From Rhizophlyctis rosea (lineage: Eukaryota; Chytridiomycota; Chytridiomycetes; Rhizophlyctidales; Rhizophlyctidaceae), in the NCBI GenBank assembly GCA_027596075.1, contig JADGJC010000057.1, positions 4,127 to 68,126 of the forward strand: a DNA stretch of 64,000 nt, written 5' to 3'. A model generated the notes under the pieces. The model saw only the letters and a program-made list of their open reading frames with translations, was not told the origin of the DNA and did no database searches. How positions within the stretch are numbered: position 1 is the stretch's first letter; the number at the start of each line of letters is the position of its first letter. The position numbers and the translations under genes were made by a program. Positions 33,117 through 43,493 of the stretch are shown one piece after another.

Positions 33117-34295
33117 ATGCACCTCCTATCAAGCTTCCCCTGCACACTTGCGCTCCTGGCCTCCCTATGTCTTCCCTCATCATATGCGGCCTCGGCGTTT
33201 GGTTCAGCCGACTCCTCCATTACCGCCGCGCGTTCCCTCGTCTTTCTACTCGAAGCACCAGGGAACTGTTTGCACGTAGCGTCCGACCTCCCTCCCAACT
33301 CCCCGTCAATGAACATGGCCGCCCTGTGGATCCGTGCAGTTTTCCACGACGCCGCACCCTTCTCAACATCAGATCCCAAAAACTCAACAGTGGGTCTCGA
33401 CGGCTCCTTGGCATACGAATTCAGCAGACCAGATAACGCGGGAATAGATTACTCCATAGCAACCCGCTTTCGTCCTTCCGGGGAAACCAGCATATCAGAC
33501 GCAGACCTCATTGCCATCGGCGGTGTTGTCAGCATCACACATTGCGGCGGACCATCCATGAAATGGCGCCCCGGTCGTCAGGACGGAAATGGTAACGGCA
33601 CCCGCACAGCCAACCCAGATGGTAGGATCCCGCAAGCCGATGACTCCCTCGACGTTGTCCGTGCCCACTTCATCCGCATGGGACTTAATGACATCGACAT
33701 GGTCGTCCTCACCACCGGCAGCCACACCATGGGCGGCGTCCACGCTGCCATCTCCCCCCGCTTCACAAACGAATCCTTCGTTCCCTTCGATAATACCCCA
33801 GGCGTCTTCGACAATGACATCTTCAAACACGTCCTAGCCGGCCGATGCGCCCTTCCCATCGACTGCCTCTTCGCCAAAGACCCAATACTCAAACCTCATA
33901 TTCAACTCTGGGCATCGGACCAGGACGCCTTCTTCGCACAATATGCTACTTCATTCGAAAAAATGATGAACCTTACACGGTCACCTCTATACCCAGCCGT
34001 AAATTTGACGGCCCAGATTCCGGTGCATCAAAATTTGCTGGCGGAGGGTACGAATGTGGTATTTCCTTTGGCGGGGGTGACTTACCCTGGGGCAATAAAT
34101 AGCACAAACTCAACCAACACGCAGAACAAAGGGGCCACGAGTGGGGCGGCGTCACTGCTAAGACCATACGGGCATGGACTAGGGGGAAATGCAGGTGATT
34201 GTCCTTGGGCAAGATTAATGAGCGGGATGGGGATGGGCGCGGGAACGGCCGCTGCTGTAGCTGCTGTAGGCGGTGTCTTCGGTCTGGGACTGTAG
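33117..34295 (+). CDS. Secreted heme peroxidase (plant/fungal superfamily), probable GPI anchor
   Basis: Single exon, 392 residues. It starts with a signal peptide (MHLLSSFPCTLALLASLCL). The distal heme pocket is MAALWIRAVFHDAAPFS, with the Arg and His three residues apart as in class II peroxidases. A calcium-site-like GLDGSLAYE follows it. The proximal His lies in DMVVLTTGSHTMGGVHAA. Sequons are frequent in the second half. The C-terminus is a small-residue region followed by a hydrophobic end (GTAAAVAAVGGVFGLGL), which fits a GPI-attachment signal. The enzyme would oxidise substrates with hydrogen peroxide at the cell surface or wall. It is not clearly a lignin or manganese peroxidase, since no Trp or Mn-site motif was recognised. 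Confidence 0.88.
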   Translation: MHLLSSFPCTLALLASLCLPSSYAASAFGSADSSITAARSLVFLLEAPGNCLHVASDLPPNSPSMNMAALWIRAVFHDAAPFSTSDPKNSTVGLDGSLAYEFSRPDNAGIDYSIATRFRPSGETSISDADLIAIGGVVSITHCGGPSMKWRPGRQDGNGNGTRTANPDGRIPQADDSLDVVRAHFIRMGLNDIDMVVLTTGSHTMGGVHAAISPRFTNESFVPFDNTPGVFDNDIFKHVLAGRCALPIDCLFAKDPILKPHIQLWASDQDAFFAQYATSFEKMMNLTRSPLYPAVNLTAQIPVHQNLLAEGTNVVFPLAGVTYPGAINSTNSTNTQNKGATSGAASLLRPYGHGLGGNAGDCPWARLMSGMGMGAGTAAAVAAVGGVFGLGL

Positions 34296-34558
34296 CTTTC
34301 TTTGTAGATAGTGTAGGATCAGATAGACGATTGAAAAGTAATGTAACATAGTGTACAATGCGTTTTCTGCATCATATTGGAAAGCTGAATGTGATCTCAT
34401 TCCATACTTGGATCGATTGTAGTGACGTTCGTTCGATCTGAGCACTAAGCTGGCAGGCGCTATGAAGTTGGGCATGTGTAAGGGAAGCGCTTGCAAATCC
34501 ACCAATCTTACCCCCAAGTGCTGAACCATATTACACCCCCACAACATACACACAATAC

Positions 34559-36586
34559 TCAGCATCCATCTTGCTCGGCATATCCTTGAATCACGCTTTC
34601 CACCATGTTCAAACTTTCCGTGAATTCGGCCACCTCCATGTAGCGGGTATAATGGTGAAGATTCGCCTAACAACGAGTTAGCGCATCCAAATCCGTTTTT
34701 GAGTTTTCACTGCTGAGAAAAGGCTCTAACCTTGCGACTATACAACTTCATAAACCGATCTCTCATCTCGCCCACAGTCGTTCGAATGCAACAATTGTTC
34801 GCCAAAGCCAAAAGACAATGCGGCTGTCCAATGGGCGGGACTGAGCACAGTCCAGTTTTCCATGCGTCTTGGTTCCACGTTGGAAAGCGGAGTGAAGGGC
34901 GCATCCTACCATGAGTCGTGGAGCACCAAGGATCAGTGCGAGTACTAAATGCATGTGCGCAATGTGCTGTGCGTACTTCTCTATATTGCGTCTCACATCG
35001 CTTATGTCGACATCTCCACGTATGATCAAGGCGCATGCCAGGTAGGTACTACTTTTGGGATCAGCTTTCACCAGTTGACTTTGACGGCTGAACGCGTCCG
35101 TGAACATCTGATCCAGTCTGTCGTGAATTCATTTAATCAATATCTTCACGCTGTAAACCACGTGGGACAACACTCACCTTCTCGTCGGCAACTTCACGTC
35201 GGCCAAAGAGTACAAAGGTGTGATGCTCGACAATAGCAAGTTGAGGCGCGGAAACGGGACTAGATTGGTTACGATATCGTTGATATCCACATTCATGGAA
35301 CCTTCAAATCTCATGGAGCTACAAAATCAACAATTTACCAATTTCAATCAACGGTACGAAATGAAACTTGGTCGAAGAGACGGTCTCATACCTTGTCAAA
35401 TTCATCAACAGGTTTGCCACGATGTTGTTCATGGTGTCGAATGCCTCGTTCTTCCTTTTCTGTCCAGTTTTCGAAAGAACGCCACCTCCATCATCTATGA
35501 GTGCACTGCCCGACTGTAGCTTCTTCGGCGATTGAGTAACGATCGATTGATAGATGTCAAGGAGAGCCTGGTTCTCGATGGGTAATATGCAATCCATCGA
35601 TTCCATAAGTTTTGCCATGGAGAGCAAACTGTACCTTTGATGAGTTCAATTTTGAAATGAGACTGCGGCACACAACTGACCTGTTGTAAGGCGAGGTAAC
35701 CACATCGTCGTCTCGACTGGGGCAGACACAAGTCGAAAAGGAGTACACTTTTGGGAACTCATCTCGCATCAGAGTGGCGATGTACGACCCAAGTCCTGAT
35801 CCAGTGCCGCCACCCAAAGATGATAGCAGGAAGAAAGATTGCAAGGAATCACAGTGTTCTGCTTCACGTCGGATAGCCTCCAAAATGGAAGAGCGGTATT
35901 CAGGTCCGTAAGTGTGGTATCCCACTGCCCTAGATGGAGGTTGTTCACTGAGATTGCCGGGTATGTGCATTTGTTCCATATTGCAACGTACCAGTTATTA
36001 CCACTACCGGACACACTGGTGATCTGCTGCCGCTCGTCGAATAATTGTGTTAAGGCACTGTTTCGGATCTGGTTAATCACTCCTTCCTCCATGTCAATCA
36101 TGACGCCCTGCGAATACTGATAAGCTTCATAATAGAAAGAATCAACTGAATGATTGGAAGTATACCCTGGCTTTCAGACCGGTGATCCGCTGTTTTCTAC
36201 TTGTACCAGCAACGGCATCCCTTCCATTCCTACGATGATTGATACATCGTTGAATGAACTGCTCAAATACCTTTAACGCTACTGCATAGCACACCTTTCA
36301 TTCTTGAAAAATGTGGCAACCGCGTCGTCATAGGTCCCAGAATTGTTGTATTTCGCGTGTTCCTGCAGAACCATATCCCAGAAGCGTGCACCGATCTAAT
36401 GGGGTGTCCGTCTTTCAGTTTACACCGTGAACAGAACAAGGGTTGCATCGCATATACATGGATATGAGCGCATACCTGGTTTCCACATTGTCCCACTATT
36501 AAGTTCGACGTGAGAAATCAGCTTTCAGCCAGCTTTGTTTACTGCCGCAGGGTTTATTTACCTTGCACAACGATGGATTGGGCCAT
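34559..36586 (-). CDS. TUBE1: Epsilon-tubulin
   Basis: Epsilon-tubulin is needed to build and keep the triplet microtubules of centrioles and basal bodies. Many exons on the minus strand. The start MAQSIVVQVGQCGNQ spans an intron, followed by IGARFWDMVLQEHAKYNNSG. Then come LIDMEEGVINQIRNS-type and VSGSGNNW, the GTP-binding glycine loop GGGTGSGLGSYIATL, CPSRDDDVVTSPYN, ENQALLDIYQSI, DTMNNIVANLLMNLT, FTDAFSRQSQLVKADPKSS, YLACALIIRGDVDISDVRRN, WNQDAWKTGLCSVPPIG and CLLALANNCCIRTTVGEMRD. The last exon begins ANLHHYTRYMEVAEFTES and stops at 34559. The insertion pattern and the NQDAWKTGLCSVPP block distinguish it from alpha, beta, gamma and delta tubulins. Confidence 0.93.
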
Positions 36587-37050
36587 TGGGATCGCAACGG
36601 CACATCGCGACCTCTATGGACGTCACTTGATAGCTATATGGCAGGCGAGATGTATGGTAAAGGCGAGAAGTAGCGGGAAAGGGGTCACTTTCCTTCGTTT
36701 GCCAGATTTCATAAGGAACTTGTTTGGAAAATTGAAGTTCTGAAAGCAGAGCAAGCAGAAACCCGAAATGTTGGGTGGCTTTGCATATCGTTGAGTCTGA
36801 CCATCAATGTCCACCATCCCGGACGCATTCGCTGGTGTCCCAGGGCCGGTGAGGTTCACCAACGTTTCGTACGAACTGCAAAATGAAAAACAATTCCGTT
36901 ACCAAATTGCCCTCGCACAACTCCATATATTGAACGTTGTACAATTACTCCGACATTGCATGTATCCACATTATACATAATAACTTTTAGTACTGCATTG
37001 ATTTTTCTTGAGATGAAACTCGCGAAGTAACATGTCCTGGCACAGCAGGA
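36587..37050. other. Intergenic, possible extra exon
   Basis: About 460 bases upstream of epsilon-tubulin. On the minus strand, a strong acceptor (TTTTGCAG) near 36875 precedes an open stretch reading SYETLVNLTGPGTPANASGM. It has no convincing partner exons, so no gene is called. Confidence 0.35.
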
Positions 37051-38204
37051 TTAGTTCTCCTGCATAGTTGCCGACTCATCATATCCATTCTCCCATTCCC
37101 AGTTCCTTGCGGTGAACCATTCCTGCGCCTGATCGTCAAACGCCTTCTTCCATCCGCGAACGTCCTCTTCAAACTCGTCCTTCCACTTCCTCATCTGCTC
37201 GATGGCATCCCGCTCCCATTTCTTTTGCTTTTCCTCAAACTCGCGATGCTTCTGATCCAACAGGTTTTGCTTCTCGTCGAACTCCTTCCACAACATGTTT
37301 CTCAGATCCGCGAAGTCTTCCGCCTCCTTGCGTTCCTTGTGCCCGGCCACTGCGTCATGGTCGTCATCCATGTTGACCACTTCCCTTCTCCGCTTCTTGG
37401 GAGGAAGGCCCATCCCCACGTTGACATCCCGCTTCGCCTCATCTGGGCCGGACGTTTCAAAGACGGCATCTGGAGCTGGCTCGTCAGTTCGTTTGTTTGG
37501 CGGGACCGCCGCTTCTGGAGATTCGTGCGCAGAGATGGACGTGCGAAATGTCCCCACTGAACCCAAAAAACATGAAGTCAGTTCCATCCGGTAGTGGCCA
37601 AGAAAGGCGAATTGTGAACCTGGAGAGCGAGAACCACGAGGTTGAGGACTGTAGTGGTCAGAAGGACGACCTCCGCGAGAGCGGTTGTTGGGGCTCCTCC
37701 GGAAACGGGGAGTAGTCACAGCCCACTGGAAGTGATAGCTTCAGCAACAGTTCCAGGGCACCTCGAGAAGATTCCTCACCTGCACGTTCAGGCAGTGGTT
37801 GTCGACCTCCTTCTTGTGCATTCCACGGTAAGCGTTTGCAGCATCTCTTGCGAGTTCAAATTCGATGAACGCGAAGTGAGTTGCATGGGAATGAACTTGA
37901 GGCGGAATGTTGCACCGTTTGATTGTATCATATCTGTACCGAGTAGATGAGTTGCCTGAACCCAGTTTCCTTATGAGTTTTCCACCTTCCGAATTCGTAG
38001 GCCAAGTCCTTCGCGCGCGTGTGTGGATTGATTCCCGTGACAAAAAGTGTATGGTGTAGCTTGTCCCTTGTTTGCTGCGTGGAAAGGTGTGAAGTGGGGG
38101 AAGTGAGATGAAGATGATCAGATGACCGAGAAAAAATAGGTGTGATCGAGAATTTATGATGGTGAGATCACAAAGCCGATGTGGCTTGGCCGACGCGACG
38201 ACAT
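37051..38204 (-). CDS. RRM protein with SR-like and coiled-coil C-terminus
   Basis: RNA-binding protein. One RRM is split by introns: LFVTGINPHTRAKDLAYEFG gives the RNP2 strand and first helix, and THFAFIEFELARDAANAYRG gives RNP1 and the second helix, ending DNHCLNVQ. After it comes a short Arg/Ser/Pro-rich stretch (RFRRSPNNRSRGGRPSDHYS, then PQPRGSRSPG), an acidic linker with a bipartite basic motif (PPKKRRREVV) that could be an NLS, and a long charged, Trp-containing helix (WKEFDEKQNLLDQKHREFEE onward). Splicing or mRNA processing is likely but not provable. The start is tentative: the Met at 38204 begins SSRRPSHIG, but its junction to the RRM exon (acceptor CCACGCAG near 38080) has no clear donor. 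Confidence 0.7.
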
Positions 38205-38316
38205 GATCAAAATCAAGTTCGACAATCTCACCCTGAAGGGACCTGACCTTTCCCAACCAAGTCCATGTCCAACTTTCTGGTCGCGGGATAATCACAATTC
38301 CAGAGCAGCGGCAAAC

Positions 38317-40665
38317 ATGTCAGACGAGTTGAATTTTGGAGTCACTCCTGTAAGTGCCACGCGCGCGTTCTGATGTCATAAGTACTTACACACCGCTGCT
38401 GGAAGCATCTCACTTACGTCTGACACTTCCATCACCTTTCCAATCCGGACACCCTGGACGTGCTAAACCGTCCTGCTATACATACCATCACCGTCAGCTT
38501 TGCACTGAAAAAAGTGTTGTAGAACCAACAACGGAATATCCTGACCCAGGAGGTTGCTGTTCTCTCCCTCCAGCCGATTACACCTTTACGGAGATGGAGG
38601 TCGCGGTCCCAATCGAAGATACGACTGAGCCAGCGCTAAAGGCCTTGCGCGAAAAGCGCCTTCGGGAGGTGGGAGGAAAACCGGTGCCTGACGGTACGTT
38701 AGAAGGGCTTTTCTCCGGCCACTATGTGCAGAAAAAAGTCCGCTTTCGAATAACGTCTTCCTGTGCCGGGAAACAGACCACATCCCACATGCGGTCTGGG
38801 TCTTTCCAGATGAAGAGGATGAAGTTGATTGCGGTAGAGAAGGGATGAGCATTGAGGCAGAGGATTCAACAAATGAGGAGCCGATATACAATAAAAAGAT
38901 TTGGTGGCCTGCTGTTGTGGTGCCCCGGAAGGAATGTGATTCTTTGATGCCGAGAAAAGAAGATTGGATGGGGGGAGATTGGAGAGTCGTCAAGTTTTTT
39001 GAAGATAAGAGCTTGTAAGTTTTAGCAAGGTGTTTTCTGTTGGTAGTTGCCCCATCGTCTGATCAACAAAAGGTCCATCGTTCCCGTGACGTGCCTCCGG
39101 TTGCTTGACGATATCATGGGCCCCTCCCTATCTCCGCCGGCTGCCACACCAACGTCGTTTTTACATCAACATTTTCCCGGTGTATCTTCATCTCGGCATG
39201 TCAAACTGGCTCTCGATTATGTCCGTGATCCCCTTCATCCAAAAAGACGGTTCAAGTGGCGATTTTGGGGTGACGCAGCCAAGTTGTACGCGGGCAAGCC
39301 CCTTGGCAAACAGCGAGAAGAAGAGAGGAGGTTAGATCGACAGAGAATCTTGGTTCAGGAACGGGAAGAACAGGAGCGGCAACGGAGGAACAAATTTGCC
39401 GAGACAAGGACGTCGAACACACTGCCATTCCACCCGCCTCAATGGCCGCCAACGTTTTGGGTAGATTTCGACTCGGATGACTTGATTACCCAACCCACAC
39501 CATTCTCAATGCTATCTGCACCCACCCCCCCACAAAGGGATGCATCAGTGACCAGAAACGTTGAAAGGCGGAACATAAAGCACCACTGCCGATGTCAATC
39601 AAACCCTGCAATCGACGTGGTCGCACTTCATGACGACGATGTATCATCTCGACGAGACGGGGTAAAGGCGCAGACTACTCCTCTTGCAACAGTCCGCCAT
39701 CAGGAAGGTCAAATTCGGCGTGCCACAGCTCAATCACGTCGACTTCTTTGTCCTTTCCATACTCCAGTACAACTGCAATACCGGTATCCCTTTCAATGAC
39801 TCCTGACATGGCTGTGTCATTGGAATTCCCCTCGTCGCATGGCACAACTGCAACATCTGAAGCATCGTCTTCGACCGCCCCGGAGCCTCCAGCAACCGCA
39901 ATCAGTGACGGAGAAATCATTATGAACTGCCCGCGTACGGAACCTATCAATGATGATATTGAAGGCGCAGACAGCCAATGCGGATCTGAAGGAGATAACT
40001 ATGCCGATGATCTACTTTTGACGCAAATGCTTTTGGCAACGGCAGATGGCGCCGACGAAGGCAGAGGAAGTCCACATCAAGGAGAGAGTCCGGAAAAGAC
40101 TATCCCGGTATGGTCCTGGTTTCAATCCTTCATATATTCCTTCAGCTGAGACAAACCTCCATGCAGTTGGCGGGCGGAGAAATAGGGTATTCGAAAAGAG
40201 GAACGAGTGAGCTAAGGGAGATAGGCAAGGTAAATCCCGGTGTTGCTGAGGTTTTATCAACTTTAATTGCACTGTTGCATATGTGTTGATCATTTCGGAC
40301 TGATCGCTGTTCAGGAAGATGAAGTCACTATAAGCAACTCGCGCAAGAAGCAAAAGCTGGAGTCAGGAGCTGATATGGAGACCATCTTCAACGCTAAAGA
40401 AGTTCACCACGAAGTGTGGAAGGATTGGCGCAGGGAGATCAGACAGCAATACACCCGCGACGTGGAAGCGTCTGGAACAGTAAAGGAAGAAGAGGGCTGT
40501 AGTTCCAGCACTGAGAGAGACAACGCCAGCACTTCAACGGCCACATCCCGCGCCGAACACGACGCAGAATCGTCATTTCACTTAGCATGGGCTTTCAATC
40601 CGAACGCGAGGGTTCCGACGTTCTGCACTATCCCGCCGATTCCAGATTATTGGGAGGATCCGTGA
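38317..40665 (+). CDS. Nuclear-type protein with PWWP-like motif
   Basis: Several exons. Exon 1 (38317-38349, MSDELNFGVTP) joins in phase to LCTEKSVVEPTTEYPDPGGC. A very short intron (38 nt, GTACGT to GTGCAG, near 38695) keeps phase. The next exon has NKKIWWPAVVVPRKECD, then DWRVVKFFEDKSL, which has the W(W)P and beta-strand spacing of a PWWP/Tudor-like chromatin reader. Later parts are charged: a Lys/Arg/Glu helix (QREEERRLDRQRILVQEREE), WPPTFWVDFDSDDL, an acidic Ser/Thr-rich region and SRKKQKLESG, a probable NLS. It ends at ARVPTFCTIPPIPDYWEDP. The transition near 39750 between two open frames is not resolved. No full-length family was recognised. Confidence 0.7.
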
Positions 40666-41001
40666 GTTTGTAAAAGTCAATGCGCTACTCAGCAGTATCG
40701 AGGGAACCCTTCCACAGCCGGCATATAGCGATCTGAAGGGGCTCGGTACAACGGTTACGTCGGTCTAGTGTAGTTTAGTGTAGTTTAGTTCAGCAGTGCG
40801 ATGTCATCAAGCCTCAAAGCGTTAAAAGTCAATGGTCTCTTTGTGAACCACTGTGAGAATGGCATCCGCTTCTGGTTGAGCGGATGCCAATGAAAGTGTT
40901 GCCAAGCACTGGATAAATCTGCATCAACGCACAATCTCCATCCCACCATTGAACTCCTACCACATCTATTCCAACTCGGACCCCAAACTTCTATTTCATA
41001 T
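40666..41001. other. Intergenic with small tandem repeat
   Basis: About 336 bases between convergent genes. Bases 40771-40790 hold two copies of a 10-bp TAGTTTAGTG-type unit with a partial copy before them. Nothing else was recognised. Confidence 0.5.
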
Positions 41002-41768
41002 TTACAGTTGGGCACTCCCACCAAACCGTGTCTTGTGGTGAAGGTGGAATTTCCGTTGTTTCCGCAGCCATGACCGATAATCAGCAACAGAATAGATTTT
41101 CTCCCCATAGTAATCTGGCATCCCTCCCTGTTGACCCGGGATCGGTGACGCTGCCGCAATTTCTTTCGGCCTATGTCGTTGGATGCGGTGGAAGAATTCT
41201 TTGTCATACTGTGTCAAAATTCTCTGTTAGGGTTCTCCGATGCCATATCGTTGCAGTGTAGCCTTCAAACATACCCGATCCAATGCTTGCGTTACCTCCC
41301 TGCAAAGTGTAAAGGAGCCAAAATTGGTAAACAAAACGATCCAATAAAAGCGTTGATTTGCGAAAAGCACGCGTACCTGCTCTTCAACAACCTCCACGCC
41401 TGACCCGAAAGCAAAATACCGCCCGCAGAAGCACCACCAGCCACCGCAATAGCTCCCAATATATACAAGAACGTCGGGTCCTGCATCCCAAGCACTTGCT
41501 GCGTCGGGTCGAAGTCCGCCACAGCCCCAAAGTAGTACGCACCGCCCAAGAATCCGCCCACACCGCCAATGACCCCACCCGCTCTTTCCCAGTTCTTTCG
41601 TGATTTGCGGAGCTCAAAGTATTGTTGCCAGGTTACTTTTTGAGCAGGTGAGGTTGTGGAGGCGAGGCGTGCGCATTGTGGGGGTTTGGGTGGTATGCAG
41701 GTTGGTCGGAGGCCGAGGATGTTGGTTGTGGGAAGTGTGGGTCGGGAACGGGGAAAGATGGGGGGCAT
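41002..41768 (-). CDS. PAM17: PAM17, presequence translocase-associated motor subunit
   Basis: PAM17 is an inner-membrane protein that helps the TIM23-linked import motor pull preproteins into the mitochondrial matrix. Two exons. The first opens with an Arg/Pro-rich presequence, then VTWQQYFELRKSRKNWERAG, a membrane segment with GGVIGGVGGFLGGAYYFG, DPTQQVLGMQDPTFLYILGA and a second segment ending QAWRLLKS. A GTACGC donor joins in phase at an AACAG acceptor near 41231 to RILTQYDKEFFHRIQRHRPK and the family-specific C-terminal PDYYGEKIYSVADYRSWLRK. Length and two-helix layout match fungal PAM17. Confidence 0.93.
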
Positions 41769-42193
41769 CTTTGGTGCGTGCGAAGGTTGGAATGTTCGTT
41801 TGTGTGTCGCGGATATTATTTACAGTTCTTCTTGCAGCGACGAACCGTTGAGAGTCGACACTTCTGATTGCCGTAGAATTGTTTACTTACTTACGGGGAC
41901 AGATTAGATGGGAACATTGGGAAGGCTGCACAATGTGGGTCTTTCCAGGAGTCACTCGGTTTGCAATGACACATCGTGCGTCATCCGCTTGGTCAGCAAT
42001 ATATTAAATTTGCTTCCCCACCGCTTGACGCGTCTTCCAGAATGCTCATAGGCTCATATATTCCACCCTTTTTTGATTTTCTCAAAAACCAATCCCGAGT
42101 GACCATTATTATCTGTCCATCTTCAAGACAGCTTTTGCTGTCGTCGGCGCTTGAAAAGTCCTCCACAACTCCTACACAAACAACACCACCAAC
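41769..42193. other. Divergent promoter, PAM17 / F-box gene
   Basis: About 425 bases. CATATATT near 42053 is a weak TATA-like candidate for the F-box gene. Confidence 0.4.
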
Positions 42194-43201
42194 ATGGACC
42201 AACTCCCAACCGAGCTCTTAGCCTACCTATCCAACTTCCTTTCACTTCCGGCCCTTCTTTCAATGCAACTTGCCTCCCGGACCTGGCGTCACCTCAGCCT
42301 CCCGTTACTCACCGACCACCTTCGCTCCGCATCCGCAATCCTCCATATCATTACTCCATCGCAAAAAACCATTTGCGTGCAATACATCGTAGCCCTGAAG
42401 CACGACGGCTTGGTGCTAACTCCCGCCAGTCAGAAAGTCCTCGAAGCCAATCATTATGTCGTTGAAGGCGGGAAGGGAAGCAAATGGTGGTACTCTAGCG
42501 GAGCCAAAACCGGAAAGGGGCAGTACGCGTTGCAAAAGCTTACGATCGTTTGCCCATACGGAGGTACATCCCCCCGCCCCATTGCTACCACGCCAGCAGT
42601 CGACACTATCTTCCGATCCTCCACTTCATCTCGGTCATCAAACCCCGAAGCAGCAGCAGCGAGAGCACCATCCTATATACCTCCAACAACAATCCATCAG
42701 CTTCCTCCGACCCCTCTGCCAACCTCCCCAACCCGAACCCTTTACACCCTGACCTACCCAGACATCTTCAAATTCACTTACGCCCTCTCATGTTTCCGTA
42801 CCTATGATTCAGACCAGAAGCCGTGGTTGGTGGACTGGCTCACAAAAGACGACATAGTCGACACGGAGCGAATGGTGGAATATTTTGTGCCCCTTGATGT
42901 GTGGGTTAGTCCTGCGTTTTTGGCGCATGGGATGGGAGGCATAGAGGATGGGAAGGTGGAGAAGATCAAGGGCGGCGGTGACGTTGAGGCAGCAGGGGAG
43001 GGTGGTGATGGTGTTTTTGGTGCAGATAGGAAAAAGAGTGCTAATTTGGCGGCGTTAAGGGAGAAGCAGAGGAGGAATATGGCAAAGGCGGAGAGGATGG
43101 CGGGTGGAACAGGGAACGGGAATGGTATTGATGGGGAAAGGAGGACGTTGGGTGGGTTGGTAGGGAGATGGAGGGCCAGAAGTAATTCAGCGGAGCAATG
43201 A
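42194..43201 (+). CDS. F-box protein
   Basis: Single exon, 335 residues. The first 40 residues (MDQLPTELLAYLSNFLSLPA, then LLSMQLASRTWRHL) form an F-box, the helix bundle that binds Skp1 in SCF ubiquitin ligases. The remainder has no recognisable substrate-binding repeat (no WD40, LRR or Kelch). It contains a compact region KWWYSSGAKTGKGQYALQKL, a Ser/Pro/Thr-rich linker, FKFTYALSCFRTYDSDQKPW and a charged C-terminus (LAALREKQRRNMAKAERMAG). The substrate is unknown. Third codon positions change from C-rich to G-rich at about 42890. Confidence 0.82.
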   Translation: MDQLPTELLAYLSNFLSLPALLSMQLASRTWRHLSLPLLTDHLRSASAILHIITPSQKTICVQYIVALKHDGLVLTPASQKVLEANHYVVEGGKGSKWWYSSGAKTGKGQYALQKLTIVCPYGGTSPRPIATTPAVDTIFRSSTSSRSSNPEAAAARAPSYIPPTTIHQLPPTPLPTSPTRTLYTLTYPDIFKFTYALSCFRTYDSDQKPWLVDWLTKDDIVDTERMVEYFVPLDVWVSPAFLAHGMGGIEDGKVEKIKGGGDVEAAGEGGDGVFGADRKKSANLAALREKQRRNMAKAERMAGGTGNGNGIDGERRTLGGLVGRWRARSNSAEQ

Positions 43202-43493
43202 TGTAATTAAATGTATCTATTGCATCGCATACAAGGGATACCGTTTGACACAAAAACCATTGACTCCTTTTGAAGCATTGATGCGTCATTCAACCCCGAA
43301 AAAGCTGATGGCGATGGGGGGAATGCTCAGCTGACACCACTGGTAATCTACTTCGACGGCAACAGCAATGGAGGCAATAGAAGGAGCCACTGCAGGTTGT
43401 AAGGAGTGCTGCAAAGGTGGCTACTAATGAACAATGCCTTTATCGGCATGGTCCATAATTGAAGACTACTGATTGACAATCAAATTGATATCA
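43202..43493. other. Intergenic between convergent genes
   Basis: About 290 bases; nothing recognised. Confidence 0.35.

Noticed and set aside
36623..36880. Minus-strand open stretch with a strong splice acceptor upstream of epsilon-tubulin
   Set aside because: Protein-like for about 45 residues, but no donor, start codon or second exon could be found.
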